A stretch of 64,000 nucleotides of DNA from Streptomyces sp. WMMC940. Lineage in GTDB: Bacteria; Actinomycetota; Actinomycetes; Streptomycetales; Streptomycetaceae. Location of the stretch: NCBI RefSeq assembly GCF_027460265.1, contig NZ_JAPZBC010000001.1, positions 4,285,501 to 4,349,500 on the forward strand, given 5' to 3'. Below the pieces are notes generated by a model, which was given only the letters and a program-made list of their open reading frames with translations, was not told the DNA's origin and did not search any database. The translations under genes were made by a program, and so were the position numbers. Of this stretch, positions 1 to 8,699 are shown one piece after another (the stretch's first letter is position 1; each line of letters begins with the position of its first letter).

Positions 1-207
1 CACGTGGCCCACCGGTACTTCAAGCGGGCCGCCTCCGACGAACTGCTCTTCGGGCCCGTCCACCGGCTGCGCGCACGGGCGGCGGAGACGGCGGGCCTGC
101 TCGCCCCGGCAGCCGCCGCCCCCGCAGCCGCGACGGCGGCGCTCGCCCACGGGTCCCGGGACGGGACCGGGGCGGGACCGGGCGCGCGAGAGGCGGCGGG
201 CGTCTGA
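1..207 (+). CDS. C-terminal end of an unidentified protein (cut by the window edge)
   Basis: The reading frame is open from the first base and ends in TGA at 205-207, so only the last 68 residues are present. The visible part starts with a charged helical stretch (HVAHRYFKRAASDELLF) and ends in a low-complexity tail rich in Ala and Gly (roughly residues 35-68). I do not recognise the family and no catalytic motif is visible. The stop codon overlaps the ATG of the next gene as TGATG, which suggests that the two genes are translationally coupled and form one operon. Codon use is typical for the region (G/C in the third position), which supports a real gene rather than a chance frame. Confidence 0.55.
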   Translation, partial: HVAHRYFKRAASDELLFGPVHRLRARAAETAGLLAPAAAAPAAATAALAHGSRDGTGAGPGAREAAGV

Positions 208-698
208 TGCGCACCGGAATCCGCATGGTCCGGAAGATCTCCTCGACCCGTGCCTTCACACGGCTCGCCCCGCACGTCATCCCCGCCCTGGACCGGGCCG
301 TCCACCGGATCACCCGGGGCAAGGTGCTGCCCAGCGCGCGGATGCTGCCCGGGCTCGTGCTGACCGCGCGCGGCGCGAGGACCGGGCTCCCGCGCCGGAC
401 GCCGCTCGCGTGCATGCCCGAGGAGGCGACCGGCGGCTGGATCCTCGTCGGCTCCAACTTCGGCCGGCCGGGTCACCCGGCGTGGACGGGCAATCTGCTC
501 GCGCACCCCGAGGCGGAGATCAGCTGGCGGGGTGGGGACGTGCCGGTCCGGGCGGAATTGCTGACCGGCGAGGAACGCGCGGCGGCCTGGGGCGCGGCGC
601 TCGCGTTCTGGCCCCCGTACGCGACGTACCAGGCGAGGATCGACAGGGAGATCCGGCTCTTCCGGCTGACGCGGCGGAACACCGAGGCGGACGACTGA
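207..698 (+). CDS. F420-type nitroreductase/quinone reductase family protein (DDN-like)
   Basis: 163 residues, about the usual length of the deazaflavin-dependent nitroreductase (DDN/FQR) split-barrel family. The family pattern is visible: a basic amphipathic N-terminus, then LVLTARGARTGLPRRTPL, where members make the first strand and contact the cofactor, then GGWILVGSNFGRPGHPAWTGNL followed by HPEAEISWRGGDVPVRA. Known members use F420H2 to reduce quinones or nitro compounds; the substrate here cannot be told. The ATG at 207 overlaps the upstream stop as TGATG. fbiC lies in the same window at 43.3 kb, so F420 should be available. The assignment is by motif recognition. Confidence 0.8.
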   Translation: MRTGIRMVRKISSTRAFTRLAPHVIPALDRAVHRITRGKVLPSARMLPGLVLTARGARTGLPRRTPLACMPEEATGGWILVGSNFGRPGHPAWTGNLLAHPEAEISWRGGDVPVRAELLTGEERAAAWGAALAFWPPYATYQARIDREIRLFRLTRRNTEADD

Positions 699-1122
699 CG
701 CCGCGGGGCCGCGCGGGCGTGCCCGACCGTGCGGAGCGGCCACGACGGACCTGCCGGGACGTGCCGGGGCAGGGGCGTGGGCCCGTAAGGGGTTCGTGCG
801 GGCGTGCCGGGGGAGGGGCGTGGTCCCGTGAAGGGGTTCGTGCGGGTCGGCGGAGGCGCGTCCCCCGCCGGTGCGGGCCTCCGCAGTGGTCGGCGGGGGC
901 GTGCTCGGCCGGTCCGCGGCCCCGCGTGCGGACCGGTCAGGGTGTACGCGCGGGAGGCGGAAGGTGCGACGGCGAGAGGGCGTGCCGGTGGAGCGCGGGC
1001 CGCCGCGGGCGCGGTCATGACGGCGACGAGCCGCCGCTGCCGACGGCCGACGTGGCCGGAGGTGAACGGGCGTGCCTGTGACAGGACTTGGCGCGAGCGC
1101 ACCCGTCATCGCGGCCCGCCCG
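699..1122. other. Gene-free stretch between two convergent genes
   Basis: 424 bases separate the ends of the reductase and the TetR gene. Frames here are short and biased towards Arg/Gly/Ala, as expected of G+C-rich non-coding DNA. The only structure I see is a tandem 43-44 bp duplication (760-846), given separately. Confidence 0.5.
760..846. repeat. Two-copy tandem repeat, 43/44 bp
   Basis: Copy 1 is 760-802 and copy 2 is 803-846. Each runs from CGTGCCGGGG through AGGGGCGTGG and ends AGGGGTTCGTGCGGG. The copies differ at only a few positions, so the duplication looks fairly recent. Function unknown; it lies between two convergent genes. Confidence 0.75.
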
Positions 1123-1770
1123 CTACTTCGTCGGCTTCCTGCCCGTGATACCCAGGTGCACCAACAGCGCCAGGTTCGGCCTCAGTTCGGCCTGCTTGAC
1201 GCCCCACGTCTGGAAGCCCTTCTGGTGCGAGGCCACCGAGGCCAGCATCGCCACCAGCGAACCCGACACCGCCATCGGGCTGACGTCCTTGTCGACCTTG
1301 CCCTTGGACTGGAGCTCCTTCACCGCGTCCGCGAGGGAGTTGGTGACCGAGTTCAGGATCTTCATGCGGAGCTTGTAGAAACGTTTGTCGCCCTCGGCCG
1401 CGCCGAGGTCCACCACGCGGAGGATCGCGTCGTGCCTGCGCCAGAAGTCGAGGAATCCCTCGACGAGTTGCTCCGCGGTCTGCCAGCCCGCCTTGCCGAC
1501 CCAGGACCGGCCCGCGACCAGGTCCGTCAACGCGGCGCCCTCCGTGGCCATTTCCTCCGCGAGTTCGAGGACCGCGCCCTCGACGTCGGGGAAGTACTGG
1601 TAGAAGGTCGCGGGTGAGGTCCCCGCTTTCCGGGCCACATCGATGACCTTGACGTCCCGGTACGGCGAGGAGCTGAGCATCTCGCTGAGACAGTCGAGCA
1701 GCTTCTGCCGCGTCGCCTGTCCGCGACGGCCGGCGACCCGGCCGTCGACGGTGCGTACTTGTCCTGTCAT
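1123..1770 (-). CDS. TetR/AcrR family transcriptional regulator
   Basis: 215 residues, the usual TetR length. The N-terminal DNA-binding domain is clear: RRGQATRQKLLDCLSEML (helix 1), then VKVIDVARKAGTSPATFYQYFPDVEGAVLEL, containing the helix-turn-helix and the typical TFYQYF signature. The rest is the variable ligand-binding domain, so the inducer cannot be predicted. ATG at 1770-1768. A degenerate match to the window's CTGACGNNNCGTCAG palindrome (CTGTCATGCCGTCAG, 1764-1778) overlaps the start codon, but its left half is poor. The gene is divergent from the VOC gene, which it may control. It is the only TetR gene in the window and so one candidate for the repressor of the palindrome regulon, but that is speculation. 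Confidence 0.9.
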   Translation of the reverse strand: MTGQVRTVDGRVAGRRGQATRQKLLDCLSEMLSSSPYRDVKVIDVARKAGTSPATFYQYFPDVEGAVLELAEEMATEGAALTDLVAGRSWVGKAGWQTAEQLVEGFLDFWRRHDAILRVVDLGAAEGDKRFYKLRMKILNSVTNSLADAVKELQSKGKVDKDVSPMAVSGSLVAMLASVASHQKGFQTWGVKQAELRPNLALLVHLGITGRKPTK

Positions 1771-1860
1771 GCCGTCAGCTTACCGAGGGGTGATCGGCGC
1801 GCGATTCGGCCGAGTGCAAATGGGGTGCTCCCGCACCGTCCCCCGGGTGGGCCAACAGTG

Positions 1861-1894
1861 TTATCAACAGCCTGTGGATAATTTCGGTGGACAA
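1861..1894. promoter_or_regulatory. Cluster of three DnaA-box-like 9-mers
   Basis: Within 34 bp lie TTATCAACA (1861-1869, one mismatch to TTATCCACA), TGTGGATAA (1873-1881, an exact DnaA box on the minus strand) and GGTGGACAA (1886-1894, reverse of TTGTCCACC, one mismatch to the Streptomyces-preferred TTGTCCACA). The cluster is in the divergent TetR/VOC promoter region. It is too small to be oriC, but could bind DnaA for transcriptional control or titration. Confidence 0.5.
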
Positions 1895-1944
1895 CTCAAC
1901 GAACGGGCCCCTCTGCGTGCGGCGCATGCCGCAGTCCGATTGAC

Positions 1945-1960
1945 TGTGACTGACATCACA
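1945..1960. promoter_or_regulatory. Crp-like operator TGTGA-N6-TCACA
   Basis: TGTGACTGACATCACA is a perfect TGTGA-N6-TCACA palindrome. Streptomyces Crp recognises GTG-N8-CAC sites of the same geometry. It lies 82 bp upstream of the VOC start and 175 bp upstream of the TetR start, a sensible place to control the VOC gene. No binding data; based on pattern only. Confidence 0.45.
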
Positions 1961-2042
1961 CCCTGTGTCGAGGGCTCTGCGCCGTGGAATCCGCACCAGG
2001 AACCCGCCCCCGCGGAACCCGCGCCGAGGAAGGGGCCGGACC

Positions 2043-3035
2043 ATGGCCGCATTCACCGAGGGCACCCCCTGCTGGGTGGACGCCCAGCTGCCCGACCTCG
2101 AAGCGGGCAAGCGCTTCTACGGCGAACTGTTCGGCTGGACGTACGGCGGGAAAAGCGCTGATCACGGCCCCTACCCGCACTACACCGACGCCCTCCTCGA
2201 CGGGAAACCCGTCGCGGCCCTCGCCTCCAAGAGCGACGGCCGCATGCCCACCACCTGGGGCGTCTACTTCGCCACCGGCGACGCCGCCGCGACCGCCCGG
2301 AGGATCAGGGACGCCGGCGGTCAGGTGATCACCGCCCCCACGCCCGTCGACGGCCTCGGCACCGTCGTCCTCGCCGCCGACCCCGCGGGCGCCGTGTTCG
2401 GCCTCTGGCAGAAGGGCGAACGCGACGGCTTCGCCCTCCGGGGCGAGCCCGGCTCGTTCTGCTGGACCGAGGTCTACACCCGCGACAAGGACGCCGTCGA
2501 CCCCTTCTACCAGGAAGTATTCGGCTTCCAGGGCACCCCGCTGCCCGACGACACCGTCGACTACCTGATGTGGTCGCCCGCCGGGACCGAACCCGGTGAG
2601 GACACCGCCGTCGGGGCCCGCAGCGTCATCACCGACGCGTTCCCCGCGGAGATGCCCGGCCACTTCCTCGTCTACTTCACCGTCGGCGACACCGACGCCA
2701 CCGTCGAACACGCCACCCGGCTCGGCGCCCGCGTCACCGCGCCGCCCTTCGACATCCCCTACGGACGTATGGCCGTCCTCACCGACGACCAGGGAGCCGC
2801 CTTCGCCGTACTGGCGGAGCCCGGGCCCGGGGCGCCCCTCGGACCCGCATCCGGGAACGCGCTCGAACAAGAGCCCGAACAAGAGTCCGACCGGAAGTCC
2901 GAACGGCAGCCCGAGAAGCCGGCCGGGCCCGACGCGGAACCGCCCGGAAACAACCGGGCCGGACCTCGAACCGAACGCGCGGACGAGCCCACATCCGAAC
3001 AGCGGCCCGACACCCCGGACCGGCCCGCCGACTGA
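2043..3035 (+). CDS. VOC (glyoxalase/bleomycin-resistance fold) family protein, two domains
   Basis: 330 residues from the ATG at 2043, chosen because an AGGAAGGGG ribosome site precedes it and the protein then starts directly with the fold (TEGTPCWVDAQLPDLEAGKRFYGELFGW). Two VOC modules are visible: residues about 5-120 and 125-265; the second starts GSFCWTEVYTRDKDAVDPFYQEVFGF. This is the CFP32-like layout common in actinomycetes. The last ~60 residues are a hydrophilic tail rich in Glu, Pro, Arg and Lys with short EQEPEQESDRKSE-type repeats, probably disordered. Family members bind a metal and act on varied small molecules; the substrate is unknown. A Crp-like site and DnaA boxes lie upstream. 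Confidence 0.85.
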   Translation: MAAFTEGTPCWVDAQLPDLEAGKRFYGELFGWTYGGKSADHGPYPHYTDALLDGKPVAALASKSDGRMPTTWGVYFATGDAAATARRIRDAGGQVITAPTPVDGLGTVVLAADPAGAVFGLWQKGERDGFALRGEPGSFCWTEVYTRDKDAVDPFYQEVFGFQGTPLPDDTVDYLMWSPAGTEPGEDTAVGARSVITDAFPAEMPGHFLVYFTVGDTDATVEHATRLGARVTAPPFDIPYGRMAVLTDDQGAAFAVLAEPGPGAPLGPASGNALEQEPEQESDRKSERQPEKPAGPDAEPPGNNRAGPRTERADEPTSEQRPDTPDRPAD

Positions 3036-3201
3036 AGCCGCCGAACCCACCGAACCCGCCCACCAACCCCCCGGCAGCCCGGCAAAATAGCCCGAGACAC
3101 CCCGATACCGCCCCGGGTTCGCAACCGTGCCCTCCGGCAGGAACAATCAGGTGGCGACGGGGCCGTACCTACATGGCCCCTACGGGGAGGTGGCAAGCGA
3201 A

Positions 3202-5586
3202 GTGGAGCAGCTGACGCAGCACGACCCGAGGCGGATCGGCCCCTTCGAGGTGCTGGGACGGCTCGGCGCCGGCGGCATGGGGCTGGTCTATCTCGCACGG
3301 TCGGCGTCCGGCCGGCGCGTGGCGATCAAAACGGTGCGCACGGAGCTCGCCGAGGACCAGTTGTTCCGCGTCCGCTTCACACGCGAGGTCGAAGCGGCAC
3401 GAGCGGTCTCCGGCTTCTACACCGCGGCCGTCGTGGACGCCGACCCGCGCGCCGCCGTGCCCTGGCTCGCCACCGCCTACGTCCCCGCCCCCTCCCTCGA
3501 GGAAATAGTGAACGAGTGCGGGCCCCTGCCCGCCCAGGCGGTCCGCTGGCTGGCGGCCGGAATCGCCGAGGCCCTCCAGTCCATCCACGGCGCGGGCCTG
3601 GTCCACCGCGACCTCAAGCCGTCCAACGTCCTCGTCGTCGAGGACGGCCCCCGCGTGATCGACTTCGGCATCGCGTCAGGCGTCTCCAACACCCGCCTCA
3701 CCATGACCAACGTCGCCGTCGGCACCCCCGCCTACATGTCGCCCGAACAGGCCCGCGACTCCCGCAGCGTCACCGGCGCCAGCGACGTCTTCTCCCTCGG
3801 CTCCACCCTCGTCTTCGCCGCCACCGGACACGCGCCCTTCCACGGCGCCAACCCCGTCGAGACCGTCTTCATGCTCCTGCGCGAAGGCCCCGACCTCGCC
3901 GGGCTCCCCGACGAACTGCGCCCCCTCATCGAATCCTGCATGCAGATGGACGCCACCCTCCGGCCCAGCCCCGAGGACCTCCAGGCACAACTCGCACCCC
4001 ACCTCTTCTCCTCCGGCGGCGACGACAGCGGCACCGCCTCCGCCTGGCTGCCCGGGCGCGCCGTCTCCCTCATCGAGGACCGCCGCGGCGGACGGCTGCC
4101 CGGCGCCGGCGGCCCCGCAGCCCGGCCCCGCCCCCACACACCCCCCGTACCCCCCAGGCCCGAACACGCCCCCGCCCGGCACACCGGCGGACCCGACCCC
4201 CGCAACACCGCGCCCGTACGCCCCCAGCACGCCCCGCCCGGCCCCGACCACGGACCCGTCCAGCTGCCCGGCGCCAAGGTCCCCATCGGCCCCGGCCCCC
4301 GCGCCGCGGCCGACGCCCGAGCCGTCGCCGTCGACGCCGGCCCCGCCACCGGCTGGATCCGCCCGCCCGGCGGAGAAGCCGCCACCAACGCCATGACCGC
4401 CGCCCCGCCCGTACCCGCACCCACCACACCCCCGGACACCGGCCCCGCACGCTGGCGCCCCTGGCGCTTCCGCATGTCCAACGACGTCTGGGGCACCCCC
4501 GTCGTCGACGGCGACCTCCTCTACGTCACCTCCTTCGAGGTCCACGCCCTCGACGTCGCCAGCGGCCGCCGCCAGTTCAAGACCCGCGACGTCGCCTGGG
4601 CCATGACCGTCCACGGCGGACGCATCCACGCCTCCGACGGACCCACCCTCTACGCCCTCGACGCCAACGACGGCAGCGAACGCTGGCGCACCCAGACCGA
4701 CGCCTGGGTCTACTCCCTCGAAGCCGCCCGCGGCACCGTCGTCACCGCCACCCGCGGCGGCGGCGTCCAGGGCCGGGAAGCCTCCAACGGCGAAAAACTC
4801 TGGGAGATCACCGGAGCCCAGAGCGACTTCGAAACCCCCGAAGCCGGACCCGCGCTCCGCGACGACACCGTCTACGTGTGGCGCAACGCCCGCCTCCAGG
4901 CCCTCGACGCCCGCACCGGCACCGAACGCTGGTCCTACCCCGTCGGCGACGCCGCCTCCTGCGGCGGCGCACCCGTACGCGTCACCCAGGCCCCCGACGG
5001 CTGCACCTACCTCGCCGCCGGCACCCGCGTCCTCTGCGTCGACACCATCACCGGCCACGTGCGCTGGCACTTCGAAGCCCCGGCGGTCTTCCTCTCCCCA
5101 CCCGCCTTCGCCCCAGGCCCCGCCGTCACCGGCGGCGGCATCTACCTCGCCGACTACCTCGGCACCGTCTACGCCCTCGACGCCACCACCGGAAAGGACC
5201 GCTGGCGCATCGCCACCGAGGCCCGCCAGTCCATCGAACCCGTCCTCGTCGCCGACGGCAGCATCCACGTCGGCAGCGGCAGCGCCCTCTACACCCTCGA
5301 CGCCGTCACCGGCACCCCCAAATGGAGATTCGCCGCCGGCGGCGAGGTCACCGGCAGCCCCGCCGTGGCCGACGGCCGGATCCACTTCGGCTCCGCCGAC
5401 CACGTGCTCTACACCCTCGACGCGGCCGGCGGACAACTCCGCTGGAAACTCGCCACCGGCGGCGAGATCACCGGCTCACCCGTCGCCCGCAACGGCGTCG
5501 TCTACGCCTGCTCCAAGGACCGCTGCGTCTACGCCCTCGACGCCGCCAAGGGAACCGCCACCGGCCGCACCGCCGCACCCCGGTAA
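3202..5586 (+). CDS. afsK: AfsK: Ser/Thr protein kinase with C-terminal PQQ beta-propeller
   Basis: 794 residues, close to S. coelicolor AfsK (799, from memory). The kinase domain is intact: Gly-rich loop GAGGMG (residues 22-27), Lys43 in VAIK, catalytic loop HRDLKPSN with Asp137, DFG with Asp154, and a [11 protein letters not shown] activation segment. A Pro/Ala-rich linker (about 290-415) leads to a propeller (about 417-794) with repeated units such as [27 protein letters not shown] and [12 protein letters not shown]. AfsK autophosphorylates and phosphorylates AfsR, which is encoded nearby at 12-15 kb. There is no clear transmembrane helix, which fits the peripheral location reported for AfsK. 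I chose GTG 3202 for its GGGAGG site (3185-3190) and because the protein then begins [20 protein letters not shown] 3127 and GTG 3190 are alternatives. Confidence 0.9.
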   Translation: MEQLTQHDPRRIGPFEVLGRLGAGGMGLVYLARSASGRRVAIKTVRTELAEDQLFRVRFTREVEAARAVSGFYTAAVVDADPRAAVPWLATAYVPAPSLEEIVNECGPLPAQAVRWLAAGIAEALQSIHGAGLVHRDLKPSNVLVVEDGPRVIDFGIASGVSNTRLTMTNVAVGTPAYMSPEQARDSRSVTGASDVFSLGSTLVFAATGHAPFHGANPVETVFMLLREGPDLAGLPDELRPLIESCMQMDATLRPSPEDLQAQLAPHLFSSGGDDSGTASAWLPGRAVSLIEDRRGGRLPGAGGPAARPRPHTPPVPPRPEHAPARHTGGPDPRNTAPVRPQHAPPGPDHGPVQLPGAKVPIGPGPRAAADARAVAVDAGPATGWIRPPGGEAATNAMTAAPPVPAPTTPPDTGPARWRPWRFRMSNDVWGTPVVDGDLLYVTSFEVHALDVASGRRQFKTRDVAWAMTVHGGRIHASDGPTLYALDANDGSERWRTQTDAWVYSLEAARGTVVTATRGGGVQGREASNGEKLWEITGAQSDFETPEAGPALRDDTVYVWRNARLQALDARTGTERWSYPVGDAASCGGAPVRVTQAPDGCTYLAAGTRVLCVDTITGHVRWHFEAPAVFLSPPAFAPGPAVTGGGIYLADYLGTVYALDATTGKDRWRIATEARQSIEPVLVADGSIHVGSGSALYTLDAVTGTPKWRFAAGGEVTGSPAVADGRIHFGSADHVLYTLDAAGGQLRWKLATGGEITGSPVARNGVVYACSKDRCVYALDAAKGTATGRTAAPR

Positions 5587-5600
5587 CCCTCGACGGACCC

Positions 5601-5631
5601 CCCGGCCGGGAGCCCCGGCGCCCCGGCCGGG
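5601..5631. terminator. Hairpin between convergent afsK and membrane-protein genes
   Basis: CCCGGCCGGG occurs at 5601-5610 and again at 5622-5631. The word is self-complementary, so the copies pair into a 10-bp G+C stem with an 11-nt loop. It sits just after both stop codons and there is no U-tract, as is common for Streptomyces terminators. It probably works in both directions. Confidence 0.5.
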
Positions 5632-5644
5632 ACGACCGCGAGAA

Positions 5645-6349
5645 CTACGGCCCCCGCCCCTCGTCACGGAACGGATCCTGAGCCGGACCAGCACCGTACG
5701 GGTCCCGCCGAGGCTGCCGCGGCCCCGACCCGTACGGCGGAGGAGGCGGATACGCCGGCAGCCGCTGCGTGTCGTCCGGCTCAGGCGACCACGCGTACGG
5801 ACCCGCCACCTCCGGCGGATACGCCCCCGGATCCCCCGGCGGATAACCGGCCGGATACGCCCTCGGATCCCCCGGATACCCGGCCGGATCCTCCGGCAGG
5901 CCGTCGTAGCCCGGCTCCTCGAACGCCACCACCCTCGGCGCACGCCCCCGCATCACGACCGCCGCCAGCAACAGCAGAAGACCGCCGCCCAGCGCCGCCG
6001 CGACCCCCTCACCCAGCCCAGGCAGCCCACCACCCACCGACAGATAGCCCGCCGCCTGACCCTGGCGCACCATCCACAGGACCGTAAACCCCAGCACCAC
6101 AAGCCCCGCCAGCGCCACCAGCAACCGCGACCGCAACACCACACCGAGCAACGTCACCAGCGCGGCGAACGCATACGGCAGCACGATCGACGACACGACC
6201 TCCGTCTGCGCGTCCGTGATACCGCCGAACAGATCCTGGATCCGGTAGTCGATGCCGAGACGGCCGTCGTACCAGGCACGGAAGGGGCTGCATACGGCGG
6301 CCGCCGCTCCGGCGAGAGCCAGGACCGACCCGATGACGTTGCGGACCAT
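5645..6349 (-). CDS. Small integral membrane protein with proline-rich cytoplasmic tail
   Basis: 234 residues. Four hydrophobic segments are visible: VIGSVLALAGAAAAV near the start, IVLPYAFAALVTLLGVVL (about 55-72), LVALAGLVVLGFTVLWMV (about 76-93) and AAALGGGLLLLLAAVVM (about 117-133). After these comes a ~100-residue tail rich in Pro, Gly and Tyr (repeats like GYPGDPRAYPAGYPPGDPGAYPP), likely disordered. No enzymatic motif. ATG at 6349. It is convergent with afsK and divergent from the ATP-grasp gene. Function unknown. Confidence 0.75.
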   Translation of the reverse strand: MVRNVIGSVLALAGAAAAVCSPFRAWYDGRLGIDYRIQDLFGGITDAQTEVVSSIVLPYAFAALVTLLGVVLRSRLLVALAGLVVLGFTVLWMVRQGQAAGYLSVGGGLPGLGEGVAAALGGGLLLLLAAVVMRGRAPRVVAFEEPGYDGLPEDPAGYPGDPRAYPAGYPPGDPGAYPPEVAGPYAWSPEPDDTQRLPAYPPPPPYGSGPRQPRRDPYGAGPAQDPFRDEGRGP

Positions 6350-6585
6350 GGCCGGCCTCCTCTCCGCAGCACGACGCTACGCCCGTGGTACCCCGATCGC
6401 GACCCCTGAACCGACCCCCGCCCCGCACCCGCCCCGCCCGGGACGGACCCGGCCACGGGCAACGCCGGCACACGGTCCTCACCCTCCATACGGCCGACCG
6501 GGCCCCCGCACTCACCACCGGACGCCCCAACCGCCCCACCACCCCCCGCCGCTACATTGGTGGCCGCCCCACCGAGGAGAAGCCC

Positions 6586-7455
6586 GTGCCCGCCCGCCCC
6601 AGCGTCCTGTACGTCACCGACCTCGCCTACCCGGCACGCGGACGGCGCTACTGCGACGAGGACATCCACCTCACCTCACGACTCCGCGCCGACTTCGACC
6701 TCGCCCTCTGCCACCCACTCGACACCGCCGCCCTCATGGACGGCTTCGACGCCGTCGTCGTCCGCAACAGCGGCCCCGTACTCCACCACCGCGACGCCCA
6801 CGACACCTTCCGCGCCCGGGCCACCGCCCACGGCACCCGCGTCTACAACCCGCTCACCGGCCGAGGCGACATGGCCGGCAAGCAGTACCTGCTCGACCTC
6901 ACCCGGGCCGGACACCCCGTCATCCCCACCGTCGACCGACCCGAGGACCTCCACCTGCTGCCCCGGGCCGACCAGTACGCGGTCAAGCCCCGCGACGGAG
7001 CCGACTCCATCGGCCTGCGATTCCTGACCCACGACGAACTCGCCACGTCCATCCGGTCCACCGAGGCCACCGGCCCCGACCACGGCGACGTCCTCGTCCA
7101 GCCGCGCATCGACTTCCGCTACGAGGTGTCGTTCTACTACGTCGACCACACCTTCCAGTACGCCCTCCACGCCCCCGACCCCGAACGCCGCTGGGCCCTG
7201 GAACGCTACGAGCCCACCGACGCCGACCTCGCCTTCGCCCGGCGCTTCATCGACTGGAACACCCTCGACCACGGAATCCAGCGCGTCGACGCCTGCCGCA
7301 CCCGCGAGGGCGACCTCCTCCTCGTCGAACTCGAGGACCTCAATCCCTACCTCTCCCTCGACCTCCTCGACGAACCGACCCGCGACGCCTTCGTCGCCGC
7401 CATGACCGCCTCGCTCCACCGGTTCCTGGACACGACGCCGCCGGCGTACCGGTGA
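6586..7455 (+). CDS. ATP-grasp domain protein
   Basis: 289 residues from GTG 6586, which has a GAGGAGAA site 6 nt upstream. The N-terminal third (LYVTDLAYPARGRRYCDED ... DAVVVRNSGPVL) looks like a pre-ATP-grasp domain. The rest has ATP-grasp hallmarks: YAVKPRDGADSIGLRF (nucleotide-binding Lys and small loop), DVLVQPRIDFRYEVSFYYVD, and the metal-binding end LLLVELEDLNPYLSL, where the E...N pair normally binds Mg2+. Family members ligate a carboxylate to an amine or thiol via an acyl phosphate; glutathione synthetase and D-Ala ligase are relatives. The substrate cannot be deduced, and no peptide or amino-acid pathway gene is adjacent. Confidence 0.8.
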   Translation: MPARPSVLYVTDLAYPARGRRYCDEDIHLTSRLRADFDLALCHPLDTAALMDGFDAVVVRNSGPVLHHRDAHDTFRARATAHGTRVYNPLTGRGDMAGKQYLLDLTRAGHPVIPTVDRPEDLHLLPRADQYAVKPRDGADSIGLRFLTHDELATSIRSTEATGPDHGDVLVQPRIDFRYEVSFYYVDHTFQYALHAPDPERRWALERYEPTDADLAFARRFIDWNTLDHGIQRVDACRTREGDLLLVELEDLNPYLSLDLLDEPTRDAFVAAMTASLHRFLDTTPPAYR

Positions 7456-7465
7456 TCCCGCGGCG

Positions 7466-8248
7466 TCAGCGCAACCGGAACCCCGGCCGGCGCGCGGCGA
7501 ACAGCTCCGCCTGCCGCTCCGGCGGCAGATTCCCCAGCGACACCAGCTGCGGCGCCTGCGCCAACGCCTGCGCGCGGACCGCCTCCTTCGCCGACCACAC
7601 CGCACGGACCGTTCCCTGCACCGCCTCCGTCGGGTACGAGGCGATCACCTCCGCGCAGCGCACCGCAGCCGGCACCTCGTCGCCGGGCGGGGTCAGCTCG
7701 CTGACCAGCCCGGTCTCGTACGCCCGCCGGGCCGACAGCCGCTCGGCCGTGCCCATCAGCGCCGTCCTGGCCACCTCCCCGAACGGCATGCGCATCGCCA
7801 TGTACACCGACTCGTACGCGCTGACCATGCCGTACGTGGTGTGCGGGTCGAAGAACACCGCGTCCTCGGCGGCGATCAGGAACTCCGCCTCACCGAGCAG
7901 ATAGAACGCGCCGCCGCACGCCAGCCCGCGCACCGCGGCGACCACCGGTTTCCACAGGTCGTTCGCCTTCGGCCCGATCCGCACCAGCGGATCGTCCACC
8001 GAGTACGGCGACGCCGGCTGGGGCACGACGGCGGACCGGTCGACGCCCGTGCAGAACGCCTTCCCGCCGGCGCCCGTGACCACCACCGCGCGCACGGAGT
8101 CGTCGAAGCGGAACCCGCGCCAGACGCCGGACAGTTCCGCCGCCATGGCCAGGTCCACGGCGTTGTGCCGACCGGGCCGGTCGAGGGTGACGACGGCGAC
8201 CCCTGACTCCTCGTCCCGCTCCACCCGCACGCCGGACCCCGGCATCAC
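7466..8248 (-). CDS. Enoyl-CoA hydratase/isomerase (crotonase) family protein
   Basis: 260 residues, normal crotonase length. The fold is evident: VAVVTLDRPGRHNAVDLAMAAEL, the first oxyanion segment GAGGKAFCTGVDRS, and the second VAAVRGLACGGAFYLLGEAEFLIAAEDAVFFDPHTTYGM. The start overlaps the stop of the DUF35 gene (GTGATG: GTG at 8248 or ATG at 8245), so the two are translationally coupled, and the thiolase is the first gene of the three-gene unit. In CoA-ester beta-oxidation it would hydrate or isomerise an enoyl-CoA. The usual catalytic Glu pair is not obvious by eye (the second position reads HTTYGM rather than a typical E), so the reaction is uncertain. Confidence 0.85.
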   Translation of the reverse strand: MMPGSGVRVERDEESGVAVVTLDRPGRHNAVDLAMAAELSGVWRGFRFDDSVRAVVVTGAGGKAFCTGVDRSAVVPQPASPYSVDDPLVRIGPKANDLWKPVVAAVRGLACGGAFYLLGEAEFLIAAEDAVFFDPHTTYGMVSAYESVYMAMRMPFGEVARTALMGTAERLSARRAYETGLVSELTPPGDEVPAAVRCAEVIASYPTEAVQGTVRAVWSAKEAVRAQALAQAPQLVSLGNLPPERQAELFAARRPGFRLR

Positions 8249-8691
8249 CGCTCCAGCAGCCAGCGCGGCACGGCCACCCCGCCGCCCGCCACCGCGAACG
8301 TCACCCGCACCGGGGCCCCGACGCGCAGCCGCGCCGGGTCGACCGAGTTCAGCGGGGCGTCCGCGGCGGCCACGACGTTCCCGACCAGCCGGATGTGGGG
8401 GGCGTCCGCGAGCTCGACGACGACCGCGTTGTAGGGGGCCTGCTCGGCGTAGCCGGGGAGCAGCGGCGGATGCGGAAGCACATACGACCAGATCCGGCCC
8501 CGGCCGCTCATGCGCCGCCAGGTGCTGTCGAAGGACTGGCAGTGTGGGCAGCAGGGGCGGGGAGGGAAGCGCAGCTCGTCGCAGGAGGCGCAGGCTTGGA
8601 CGCGGAGTTGTCCTTGGGCGGCGTAATCCCAGAAGGGAGCGCCGTCCTCGTCGATGACGGGTGTCAGATACCCGGTATCAGAATCTGTCAT
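8245..8691 (-). CDS. Zn-ribbon/OB-fold DUF35 protein (thiolase or hydratase partner)
   Basis: 148 residues. An N-terminal helix (GAPFWDYAAQGQLRVQACASC) precedes a rubredoxin-like zinc ribbon, CASC ... CPHC, and then an OB-fold segment starting GRIWSYVLPHPPLLPGYAEQAPYNAVVVELAD. Such DUF35 proteins form obligate complexes with lipid-transfer-type thiolases (Ltp2) or MaoC-like hydratases (ChsH2) in steroid side-chain degradation. Here the gene lies 8 bp downstream of a thiolase of exactly that type, so a heteromeric acyl-CoA aldolase or thiolase complex is the natural inference. The start (ATG at 8691) is the only good candidate. Confidence 0.88.
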   Translation of the reverse strand: MTDSDTGYLTPVIDEDGAPFWDYAAQGQLRVQACASCDELRFPPRPCCPHCQSFDSTWRRMSGRGRIWSYVLPHPPLLPGYAEQAPYNAVVVELADAPHIRLVGNVVAAADAPLNSVDPARLRVGAPVRVTFAVAGGGVAVPRWLLER

Positions 8692-8699
8692 CTGTCAGT

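Noticed and set aside
1764..1778. Seventh regulon palindrome at the TetR start (CTGTCATGCCGTCAG)
   Set aside because: The left half deviates at two positions and it overlaps the start codon. Worth testing but not counted.
1861..1894. Replication origin because of the DnaA boxes
   Set aside because: Only three boxes; Streptomyces oriC has many between dnaA and dnaN, and neither gene is present.
8654..8698. Palindrome-like words ATGACGGGTGTCAG and CTGTCATCTGTCAG in the 5' end of the DUF35 gene
   Set aside because: Wrong half-site spacing (N4) or no symmetry; they lie inside coding sequence.
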